Of a stretch of 30,112 nt of DNA, positions 1-10,026 are shown in pieces. Position numbers and translations under genes: made by a program. Each line of letters starts with the position of its first letter. Within the stretch, counting starts at the first letter, position 1. This DNA is from Hyphochytrium catenoides (Eukaryota > Sar > Hyphochytriomycetes > Hyphochytriales > Hyphochytriaceae), in contig FLMG01002414.1 of NCBI GenBank assembly GCA_900088475.1, positions 3,810-33,921 on the forward strand. The letters run 5' to 3'. The notes under the pieces are model-generated. The model saw only the letters and a list, made by a program, of their open reading frames with translations. It was not told where the DNA came from and ran no database searches.

Positions 1-108
1 TCTCCATTCTGCCGCTGAAGGTCTTGCCGATAAACTCTTATCTGGAGATATAGAGGAAGATATTTGGTTACGCTTCTCTTTCCCGTCCTCCTTCTCTCTT
101 TCACCTGA
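1..108 (+). other. 5' flank of the CDC50-like gene
   Basis: This stretch lies before the first coding exon. It becomes pyrimidine-rich from about position 75. The codon just before the chosen ATG is an in-frame TGA at 106-108, so the reading frame cannot extend upstream without an intron. I see no gene in it; 5' UTR or promoter is the likely content. Confidence 0.5.
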
Positions 109-2809
109 ATGGACGGGCTGAGCACGCCTTATGAGCAGGCCCAGGGCCTCTCTCCTGCAGCGAAGGATGACCCCAGACGGGAGGATTCACAAGTTGCCGT
201 TGATGTATCAGATCACCCAGCCTTGCTGCACAAGGGTTCTTCTTCATCCTTAGAAGACGATAAAGCCTCAAATAGACCGAAAGACACAGATTGGAACCAA
301 CAGAGACTCAAGAGGACCCAGCCTCAGTATACGCCCAACTATGTCAGTCTGGTCTCCTTTGTGGTTCCCTTTCTTTTCTCATTGACAGATAGCGCTTGCG
401 TTCGCGCTCACTTTAGCCCTCTCTCTCTTTGGTGCTAGGTCTCCCTTTCCTGTTCTCTGGCTCTCTCTTCCCCTTCCGATCAATCCTCTCTTGCCCTGTC
501 CTTCACGCAAAGCTCAACCACTGACACTCTGTCTCAGGTGATCGGCACGTTTTACATCTTTGCACTCGGTTTCATAGCGTTAGGCGTTGACCTTGTCATC
601 GAGTCACAAAATGCTGCGGACTATGAGATCATCTACGATGGGCCCAACAGATGTAAAGGGCGATGTACCGATGGTTATATAATAGACGGGGACAAGTGCG
701 TCTTAGCGGAGGGAGAGGTACTTGGGGACCCTGACTTTGCTGCTTCCTGCTCTCTGGTTGCTAAACTCTACCTTTCTCTCTCCTCGTGATCTGTTCTTTC
801 CATTTTTTGGTTAGAATGACTCCTTCAGCGAGGCACACACCTGCTTCGTAACCTTCACTGTAGACAAGGACCTACAACCGCCCATCTATGTCCAGTATGG
901 GCTTCAGAAGTACTATCAGATTCACAGGCGTTACGTGGGCTCACAGCTCTACGAGCAGTACGCGAATACGTTTAAAGAGGGCAGCAGCACGCAGGTGTGC
1001 TCACCCTATGAGACAACACGGAGTGAAGTCTCAAAGTGAGTCGATAGCGCTTTTATACGGAGTGAGAGAGAGGACGATAGGGAGAGGAGAGGTTGGTAGC
1101 ACATCTAGCATTGGCAAGCGGAGAGAATTGGCTCTTGCTTCTGACGCGGGGGCGATTGCCTCCTCAACGGTCCACCTTGATCCCGGGACCTCCTAGGATT
1201 GCCCCCGTCGGATAAGAATGAGAAATTATGGAGACATAAAGGATGCCAAGGAGACCTGGAGATAGGAAAGGCATGAAAATGGGATGCAGACGACTGCCAC
1301 TGTTAGGTGGCCAAATTGGCATTCTAGCGGCTACACTTCAAACTTTCCTGTCTCTGTCTCACACACAAACGCCTGCGGTGTTCCTGCTTGTCATTGTGCA
1401 TGCAGGTACGACTTGTCTAAATGTACCAACTCCTCCAGTCCAAATGTTGAGTGCGGAAAGATTCCTGACACTGCGAAAGTGTACCGACCTTACCCCTGCG
1501 GCCTAGGAGCGAACACCATTTTCAACGATATTTATAAGGTCTATTGGCTTACGAACTTCTCGATCCTTCTGTTTAAACTTGTTCTGTGTGGTCTACTTGT
1601 CATAACCAAAGAGGTACCAAAATCGTGTGCCCCTGTTATGGCTGTATCTTTAGCCCTACCTTTCGACCACTTCTTTCTACTGAGCTCCCTATCCGACCTC
1701 TCTCTTTTATCCAGGTCATCTCGCCCGCGGGCCAGTATCGCCTGCAAGTGTCTGGCATCTCAAGGAACTATTCCTACCTCCCGTTCACCAACCCTTCTTC
1801 TACAATCCAGTCCAACCCCGAGTACATATTTCCTTGGCAGCAACGGAACTTCTACTGGCTAATCCCGTCGTCCTACCGTCAGCCACCGATCCCCAATGTT
1901 ACTCTTTGGGAAGAGCCGATGGAAGAATGGGGCTTAAACTCGTCTTTTTTCAAGAATTGGGTACAGATTCCAGCCACATTGAACTTCAGAAAGCCGTACG
2001 CAGTGATAAACGCGGTAAGTGAGGAAGAACACCAAAGATATCTTTACATCGAGGAAGAAAGTGGGGAGAGTTTGGCAGTCAAAGCAAGGGACACTGGTAA
2101 GGGAAGACAGCGAAAGGCTTTAACAACGAGCAAACCAGATGGAGGGAGATTGAGTTTGCTGCGAGCATGGACGCGTTCTCTCCGTTCCTGGCTTTGGTCT
2201 CTCTGTTTCTCTTCCTTGTTCCTTCCGCAGTTCTGTCCTTGGTCTTCTATTCTGGTTGATCTCACTCTCTCTTTCATCGACGTCCTCGTGCTACCCTTAG
2301 CCCATACCTAAAGGGACCAATATCACATTCCGAGTGATGTCAAACTTTCTCGTGGCTCCGTGGGAAGGCAGCAAGTCCATTTCCTTACAGGTCAGCGTTT
2401 GTCTCTCCTATTTTCTGTCTGTGGATGGTCGCTTTGTCTTCACTTTGCCTGGTCCCGTTGGCTTTACTGATGTACCATAGTCAGCAAACTTCCCATTTGG
2501 CTCCTCTTTTCTGTGTTCCCTGTGATTACACGCGCTTCTTACCCCATCGTGCTGTCCGCTTTCCCTGGGCTCGTCCCTGTCTACTGTCTCTCCGCTGTGT
2601 AGACCCTCGTCTGGTTTGGAGACGCCAATCTCCCTTTGGGATGGATGTGCATCGGCTTCGGTGCTCTTTTCTTCCTCATGGCGCTTGTCTTTCACCTGAA
2701 GGTTATGCGACATCCGAGGCCGCTGGCTGATGCCAGTGTGCTGGAGTGGAAAGAGATAGAATGGGCCAAGAAGAAGCAGCGGAAGAACAAGAAATACAAG
2801 CTCTCCTAG
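109..2809 (+). CDS. CDC50/LEM3/TMEM30 family protein, P4-ATPase flippase accessory subunit
   Basis: CDC50 proteins pair with P4-type lipid flippases, carry them out of the ER and help them move phospholipids to the cytosolic leaflet. My model has seven exons: 109-342, 538-717, 815-1035, 1406-1538, 1715-2014, 2301-2390, 2603-2809. All junction phases agree and give 454 residues, somewhat longer than the usual 350-410. A disordered N-terminus ends in the family motif NQQRLKRTQP. The first membrane segment (about residues 79-99, FYIFALGFIALGV) and the second (about 401-420, CIGFGALFFLMALVF) flank a large luminal loop. That loop holds paired cysteines (117/121 and a later set), the family motif YPCGLGANTIFND and several N-glycosylation sequons (NSS, NYS, NVT, NIT). 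The cytosolic tail is short and Lys-rich. Start: the ATG follows an in-frame stop. Donors such as GTCAGT and GTCTAT are loose. Family call is firm; which flippase it serves cannot be told. Confidence 0.93.
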
Positions 2810-3384
2810 ATTCCCTCATTTTCCTCTTTCTCGGATAGTTCCGTTCGCACTCCCCTTCTCTCTCTCTCGCTCCCTCTCTCTCTTCTCTCCCTCACTCTCA
2901 CTCGTTCTATTTAAACCTTTCTTACTCCGTAGCCATAGAGGAGACCAAGGATAGACGAGCCGCGTGCCTTTGGCCTCATATGAATACCTTCTATTGTTTA
3001 TATAACAAGACGATGAAGCACTTGGTTGACTAAATTTTTAAGAGAGGCCAAGCCATCGTGAAAGAGAGCACGAAGAAAGCTACTAACTGGGAAAATCTAT
3101 CGACTCCCATTCTTGTCCTTCTCTCTCCATCTTTTCTCTTTCTCACCCGCCATATTCTCTATTTTATAGCGTGCCCATCTGCTTGCCTGCGCACAGGGGG
3201 TCCTCTAACTCTTCCGTAGCTCTTCTTTTCTCTTACCTCTTCCGTCTCGCGCAACCTCCTATCGATCCTGCTACCTGTCCTCCGTTTCCTCCTTCGGTCT
3301 TTTCTTCCCAATGGGAGGATGGGCTCTCTCTCGCTCTCTCATCACGCTTACTTTCGCTCCCTCTCTCCGCCCCTGCACCTCTCA

Positions 3385-3518
3385 GTCTTTGTTCTTTCTC
3401 TTCCTCTCTCTCTCTCACTCCCTCTCTTCTTTCTCTCTCTCCCCTCTCTCTCTCCCTCTCTCTCTCCTTTCCCTCTCTCTCTGTCTCTCTCTCTCTTTCT
3501 CTCTCTCGTTTCCTCTTT
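3385..3518 (+). repeat. Interrupted (CT)n tract
   Basis: About 130 bases of nearly uninterrupted pyrimidines, dominated by CT repeats with TTCT and CCCT interruptions. It is seen directly. It lies upstream of LCB1 and outside any coding exon. Confidence 0.9.
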
Positions 3519-3751
3519 TTCTTTTTGTCTCATCTCGCCTTCCTTGATGACTCTCTACAACAGCGCGCTCTCTCTCCCGTCAGATTTTGTCGCGGTTTTG
3601 ACTTATCACTTACTCCATTTAGTTATGGGCGGTTAGTCTATGGGTAGGTGAGCAATACTCAAGCCTTGTGTTTTAAACAAGAGTTGGAGTGTGAGGCTAA
3701 GGTTTAGATCGTTAGGTTTACGTTATGCCCGAACTAAAAGATCGTCTGTCC

Positions 3752-3765
3752 CCTCTCTCTCTCTC

Positions 3766-3796
<31 letters not shown>

Positions 3797-3819
3797 CACT
3801 CTCACTCTCTCTCTCTCTA
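3752..3819 (+). repeat. (CT)n microsatellite
   Basis: A 68-base CT dinucleotide run, broken only by CCC and a few CA steps. It is a purer repeat than the one at 3385, so length polymorphism is likely. Confidence 0.92.
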
Positions 3820-4182
3820 TGTGTCTCTGTCTCCGTCCCACTCTTTTTCCTCTGCTTGATCTGGCATCCTCTCTTACTCTCGCTCTTTCTTTCTCTCTCG
3901 TCTGTCCACCTGCTCACTCATCTCTCTCTTCTCCTACAGCTTGTCTGCTCTTCGTCTTTCGGTTTGCCAACTTACACTTGGGGTCAACTCTCCCTCTGTG
4001 ACAACACAGGAGTCTTTCTCTCTCATCTTTAGCCTCTCTCGCGTCTCTTCCTGTTTCCTTGTCATTCCATCACTGAGCCTCAGTTGCACGCTTCAGTGAT
4101 AACTTGGAACGCTTTGACGACCGACAGGCATCCCAAGACCATCCAGCGCTGCAGCGCAGAACTTGATTGCCACATACCACGA

Positions 4183-4550
4183 GTAAGTCAGAGAAAATGA
4201 GAGAGATTGGCAGGAGGGGAGACAAAGTGATAGAGAGGAAAAGGAAGAGAAGAGGCACAAGAAGAAAGAGAGAAGAGATTGTAAGAGACCGACGTAGCGA
4301 GGGTAGTGAACTAGCGCTCTGCGTCCGATCTTAGCTATACTCTTGTGGGAGAGCGCTCTCTCTCTTCTCTCTCTCTCTTCTCTCTCTCTTCTCTCTCTCT
4401 CTTCTGTCTGTCTGTCTCTCTCTCTCTCTCTGTGTCACCGCTCAGTGTCAGTCTTTTCTCTCCTCATTGTCTCTCTCTTTGCTGGCTTTGTCCCTCATAT
4501 CTTATTCAACGCTATCGTGCTCATCGCGACTTCTCTTCTGCTATCCCCAG
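4183..4550 (+). other. Probable 5'-UTR intron of LCB1, containing a CT repeat
   Basis: A consensus donor GTAAGT at 4183 and an acceptor TATCCCCAG ending at 4550 bracket a CT-rich stretch, including a (CT)n run at about 4355-4434. Joining the flanks puts an in-frame TGA at 4115 with no ATG between it and 4564, so the upstream exon would be non-coding. This is inferred from splice signals only; cDNA would be needed to prove it. Confidence 0.5.
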
Positions 4551-4563
4551 GTGGACGAGAGAG

Positions 4564-7500
4564 ATGGAGTACTTCAACGAGTGGTGGACTCACAATGGAC
4601 GGCCACTTGTGGACGTAAGTCCCCTTAGGCAGATGGCTCTCGGGTTGTCTTTTTGAGGGCTCTCAGCTTCTCTGCCACACTGTTCCTTTCTTCCGTCTCT
4701 CTCTCTCTCTCCCTCAGGTCTGCTCTGCATCCGTTTTCTTTCTCTCCTTCATCCGGGGCGTCTCTTTGTTGTCTCCCTGAAGTCCCTCCAGCATTATCAG
4801 TCTTCTACAACTGCTTCCTTCTGTCTTCTTGGCTCTTTCCTCCCTTTTCACTCTCTCTAGTTCCTCTTTCTCTCTCTCTCTCTCTCCCCTCCGACCCGTC
4901 TCTTTCTCCGCCATTTGCTCTGTCTGTCCGCTAAGCGCTGATCGCGATCCTTCCTTGATTACAGGCTGTCCTAGCTGGAGATGCGCAGCAGATTGCCACA
5001 GCCGTGAAGAATATACCTCAGGCTTATGTTCAGTAAGAGCTGATCTGTCCCCTTTCCCTCTGTTTCCGTTTCCCGTCATCAAACAATCTCTGCCCTGAGA
5101 TGTGTCGTTCCGCCTGTCCCAAGGGGCTCTGACTGATGTCAGTCCTACTTTCTTTTACACATGCTCTAAGCTCATGGTCTTTGGCTGCCTGCGGCATCTT
5201 TAGCTGTGTTTGTTACCCTTCTTTTCATCTCATGCACTCTCTATCACGCTTCTTCGGTGCGCTAATTATGCCCCTTTCTGTCCTTCTCCCCTCTCTCTCC
5301 TGCTGTACAGGTACATCAAGGATATGTATAAGGAGAGTCCTGGCCATGTGATCATCGAGACTTTCCTGATCTGCTTTATTATCTACATCACCTTCTTCAA
5401 GAAAAGGTTGGCAGGCTCCTCCTGCACTTTCTTCTCCTCCTTCTCTTCTTCTTATTCATTGCGTTACTCGTCGGCAAGGTTCCCTCCCGCCGTCATTCGC
5501 ATCTTGCTTGATACTTCCGCGGGCTTCAAAGTCACATACGCCTGGACCCCTTGTTTGGCTGCTACTGTCTATCTGGCATGGGTCTGGAAGTCTGTTTCTT
5601 TGAGGAGTGTCTGAAGGCTGTATCTCTTGAAGAGAGAAACTTAGTCTATTTGAACCGTATGATCCGCAGCGATGACCCGGCACAAGAAGGAGGAGGTTAC
5701 ATCCCGTCAAGTGTGCTTACTAAGAGAGAGGTAGACGAGCTGCTGGAGGATTGGCAGCCAGAGCCACTCGTGCCTAAGATACCAGAAGAGGTCCTCCAAG
5801 CTGGAGGTGAAGAGCTGGTAAGAAGCTCAATGAAGAGAGGAAGAGGGGGAGACAGGCATATGCCCACTGATAGTTCTTGTCGGTCTCATGGACGAACTCG
5901 TCCTCGACTTTCTAACCATACTCCGCTTGGTCCTGACTGCCCCTATTCATCTTTGGGATTGCAGGTTGTTGAAGCTTCGGGAACGACGCATGTGAAGCTG
6001 CAAGGCAGGGACGAGGAACTTCTTAACTTTGCAACATTTGACTATCTAGGCATCGGTGGGAGGCCAGAAATGAAGGAGGTCTCGTTGAAGACAATGGACA
6101 AGGTGTGTACGAATCGGGGCGGGGGCCATAGACCGAGGTGGAGAGTAATGGGAACCAGCACAGTGAAAGCAGGTATACAGGGAAGAAGGATGACGTTTAG
6201 CACTTGAAGACTGATAGCGGCTACTACGAGGGTGACACAGCGGAGGCAGAAAGACAGGGAGTGCATAATGGTGAATGGGTTAGTGTGATAGGGACGGGGG
6301 AACGACAGGCGAGAAGGGAGAAACTAACTAGCCTATCCATGCAGTTTGGGCTAGGCTCTTGTGGACCTCGAGGGTTCTATGGGACCATCACGGAACACCT
6401 AAAGGTCGGAGAGCGTAGGAACCAGGAAGAACAGCCGTGAAATGGAGCTTACAAAGTCTTTGTTTTGCAGCTCTGCCTTTCCCCTACTGTCGTTGTCTAA
6501 CTGTCTCTTCTTTCACCTGTAACACATGTCGTATACTTCTCTCACTTGCATCTGACACTATTGACTCTCTCTTTCTGTCTCTACTTTCCCAGTTGGAGGA
6601 TAAGATTGCCAAGTTCTTCGGCACCAAATCATCCATCACATACTCAGATAATGCATCCACATCATCGTCCGCTGTTCCTGCTTTCTCCAAGAAGGGTGAT
6701 CTTCTTATAGTGGACGCTGGCGTCTACCATACCCTGACAACTGGTAACCGATATACACCCAGAAGCGGAGACGGATTGTCCATTAGTAACCGCCCCTCGT
6801 CACTTTGGATACTTTTTGCTCGGTCTTTCTCTCTTTCAGGTGTTCAGCTTTCACGTAGTCAAACAATTTACTATAAGCACAACGATATGGAGGATCTAGA
6901 GAGGGTGCTGAAGGCCGTGCAGGTAAACCTATTTGACTACACATTGGAGACCATTTGAGCGTTTGGGGTGCTCCCACCTATGTCAGACGAGAGATGGGCA
7001 TTGAGAGACGGGATGCAAGTGTAGAGAGAACAAAGAAGTAGATGAGGAACGTTGATAGCCTCTGATATATTTGTTCTTGGCTATGCAATGTATGGTATAG
7101 GATAAGGACCGCAAGTTGGGCCGTTCTTCTGATTGTCAGCGGCGGTTCATTGTCACTGAAGGGTTGTTCCACAACTACGGAGATGTCTGCGATCTACCGA
7201 CTTTGGTGAAGCTTAAGGAGAAGTACTTCTACAGACTCATTGTTGATGAGACTAACTCTATAGGCGTCTTAGGTAGTCTCTTGCGGCTCAAGCCCCGCTT
7301 TCTACCCCTGTACTACTTTCGATCTCTCTTCCTATCACCCCTTGTCTATCCTTCTGGGGAAGTCCATTGAGAAGGCTTGCAGGTCTGCCACCCACTGTCA
7401 GAGAATATTTGCTGCTACCGCATTGGACTTGTCGCTTGGCACTTCCTGCCTGAAACAACCGCCTCACCGTATGGACCTACTCTTTCCCTTCGTTGCTTGT

Positions 7501-8921
7501 TGGTTAGGCAAGACTGGTCGGGGCCTGACGGAGCATTTCAATCTTCCGATATCCTGTATCGATATTTTGACTGGTTCTTTGGAATACTCTCTCGCGTCTA
7601 TTGGAGGTTTCTGCATTGGAAAAGAGGAAGTTGTTGACCATCAAAGGCTGGGAGGCGCAGGATATGTATACTCGGCCTCCGCGCCCCCTTTCCTATGTGC
7701 GGCAGCGACAAGGGCTCTAGAGATTTTGGAAGGGGAAGGGGAAACCTTGTTGAAGACGCTAAGAGATAATGCCAAGATACTCTATGAAGGCCTACGAAAA
7801 CTTCCTCAACTGGAGGTAGGACGATCTTCCTTGCTGGATTTTGGCTCATCTCCGTTCTGCTCGCTTTCCTTACAACGTTTTCCGTCGGCCCACCACTGTG
7901 ATTATTGGGCAAGGACTAAATGTCTTCCATCTATGCCTGCGTCATTCCTAGTCCTCAGCGGCTATTCCGCACACCAAACAGTCTGTTTCTTCCTCCTTTG
8001 ACTCCAAACATCTGACACATCTCGCCTTCCCCAGGTTACGAGTGAGCTGGGGTCTCCGATCATCTACTGTCGTATCTCTGCTGACCTTCTAGAAGAACGA
8101 AGTCTGGACGATTCTTCACCGGATGATTGGTATAAAGTCAGAGACATACTTGGGGAGATTCGCCGTGAAGCGCTAAACAGAGGTAAGTGGCTGAAGAAAG
8201 GGGAAACTTCAGAGAAGAGACAGTTGAGTAGGGATACCGTATATGTATATTCGCTAAAGCTGAGGCCTTAGAGGCTAAGCGACTGACTTGGTCTGAGGCC
8301 AACAGCCAGCGAGCATAGTGCGGAGGGCACGTTGGATTCAGCAACAGAGAAAAAAAGAATTAGTTGATAGGGCTTGATAAGAGATATAGAACCACTACAG
8401 AGCAAGAAGACTGATTATTGCTACACCAGGACTCGTCCTCGTTGCCATCAACCACATTCCAAGCATGGTTGAGGTCCCACCGCCCACCCTTCGACTGATA
8501 GCTAAGGCTGTGCACACAAAGGAGCACATTCAAGCTGCAATAGATGGTGAGACTGCCCCGATCCCCTGTCTGTTCTCCATCGCTTGTTTCTCGAGTTCAC
8601 TCCTTTTTATCGCACATGACTGTTGACTTTCTTCAACTTCCTTCAAACCTCCTTCTACTTTTCCTGCTTCTTTTGCGCATTAGGAGGTGATTAGTCCCTT
8701 GCAGAAGTCTCCTGGGTGCTTACACTCGATTTCAACATTCTTCGTTTCTAGCGCTAGGAGGGGCCTGTGAAGCTGTTCTTGGGAAGGTAGAAGCCGGCAA
8801 TAAGAAGAAAGCTTCCACACCAAAGAAGAAGAAAGAGTCAACAGACAAGAATAAGGCGGTAGACACTCCTCTTAGGCGAAGCACTAGGACGAAGAAACCT
8901 GCAGATCTACCAAATCTGTAG
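4564..8921 (+). CDS. LCB1: Serine palmitoyltransferase subunit 1 (long-chain base protein 1)
   Basis: LCB1 is the non-catalytic partner of LCB2 in the ER enzyme that condenses serine with palmitoyl-CoA, the first step of sphingolipid synthesis. Thirteen exons: 4564-4614, 4965-5032, 5311-5406, 5637-5817, 5965-6102, 6345-6404, 6593-6743, 6840-6922, 7101-7272, 7508-7815, 8035-8182, 8403-8546, 8752-8921; 589 residues. A membrane segment (about 53-69) is followed by the family motif [18 protein letters not shown]. The PLP-fold alpha-oxoamine synthase domain comes next, with [11 protein letters not shown] (Cys 184, the conserved cysteine mutated in human sensory neuropathy), [19 protein letters not shown] and SLASIGGFC. 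The PLP lysine of the catalytic subunit is absent (Tyr at about 360), as expected for LCB1 and not LCB2. The C-terminus has an unusual Lys-rich tail. The acceptor at 5636 is weak and was chosen by phase. The acceptor before 8403 is CAGAG, also forced by phase. Confidence 0.94.
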
Positions 8922-9293
8922 CTTTTTCCTTTGATCTCTCAGTCTTCAGCTCATCATTTCCATCACCACTTATGTGGCTGTCGAAGTCCCATGCTAAACC
9001 TCTGCCATTCTATATCGGTCGCTCAGCGCTGTCAAGAGTCTTCACTCTGAAGAGAAGAGGCGTACCAAAATCTATAAGAACGTAGCACTTAAACTTGCTC
9101 ATAAGGTTTCATTACACTGTTCACTATACAAGCCCAGGTCACTCTCCCCTTCCTTCTCTCGGGGTCTTCGGTTTCTTCCTCTCCTCTCCAACTGAGACTT
9201 ATGAGTGCTCCCTTTCACCTTCCTAATCTTCCCGTCTCCCATGAAGTGGGATCACCCCGACCACAAGTAGTAGTGTTCTAGATAACACCGCAG
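8922..9293. other. Convergent 3' spacer between LCB1 and DCAF1
   Basis: The two genes end facing each other here, so this 372-base stretch should hold both 3' UTRs. I see no open frame of note, no RNA gene and no repeat. Confidence 0.6.
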
Positions 9294-10026
9294 TCACTCC
9301 TCGTCATCTTCATCACTCTGAAGACTGCCGAGATCAATATCCTCGTCATCCTCTTCTCCGTCATCTTCCGTAATGAAGAAGCTCTCTTCATCATCCCACC
9401 CGCTTGACTCATCCTCTCCCTCACTCTCTTCGTCATCTTCCGCTCTCTCGTCAGTCTCATCACTTCCATCAGCCAATCCGTCAATGAAATTAGCAATGGC
9501 CTACAACGATAGGGAAAGCAGACGAGAGCAGGGGTCAACACGTCCGGCAAAGTGAAAGAACACAGCCACATGCTAATGTGGGAAGAACTATTTACGATCG
9601 TTCTTACTTCAGACTCATTCCCTGACTCCTCCTCCACACTGGATCCTTCCCACTCATCGTCATCCTAAGGACAAAGGGCGAGAGACAAAGATCAGTCTGA
9701 TCCATTTAAAAGTGACAATATCTGTCGCATCTGCCTCTCCTCTGTGTACCTCTTCTGAGTCCGCCACAGCGTCATCGACATCTGAGTCTGCCTCATTAGG
9801 ACGCTGTCTTCCAATCTAGAAGACGAGAGCATGACTCAGAGGTGCGTTTTGAAAGCTGCTGATCTTTAAGATAGACACAAGGATCCAGCGTAACAAGACG
9901 AGAGGGAAAGAGAGGGAGCTAACAACAGAATTAAAAATGCCTTCGTCCTACCTCATAGAGTCTCACTGAGGTCTCTGCATTCATCGGTCCTACAAAGTTA
10001 GGGTACCATGGTACGCCTTCCACAGT
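9294..10026 (-). other. DCAF1: DCAF1 acidic C-terminal tail (exons 28-31)
   Basis: Exons 9952-10026, 9750-9815, 9608-9664 and 9294-9500, each in phase zero. After the conserved SVRLYEIGRQR the protein becomes almost wholly Asp, Glu and Ser and ends in QSDEDDEE followed by TGA at 9296-9294. A long acidic tail is the known C-terminus of DCAF1. Confidence 0.92.

Larger units (their letters stand above)
2810..4563. other. Spacer between CDC50-like and LCB1 genes, CT-repeat rich
   Basis: No gene is supported here. The first part should be the 3' UTR of the CDC50-like gene. From about 2850 the + strand is strongly pyrimidine-biased, with three dense CT tracts. Long open frames in this region encode only Ser/Leu-rich (+) or Arg/Glu-rich (-) low-complexity protein, as expected from dinucleotide repeats, and are not genes. 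The right end carries a probable non-coding 5' exon and intron of LCB1 (separate entry). Confidence 0.6.

Noticed and set aside
3171-3647. Long Ser/Leu-rich open frame and its Arg/Glu-rich antisense partners
   Set aside because: They are translations of CT/GA repeats in several frames at once, with no splice-consistent continuation and no family similarity.
3691-4032. Open frame over the CT microsatellite
   Set aside because: Low-complexity repeat translation; the same tract is open on both strands.
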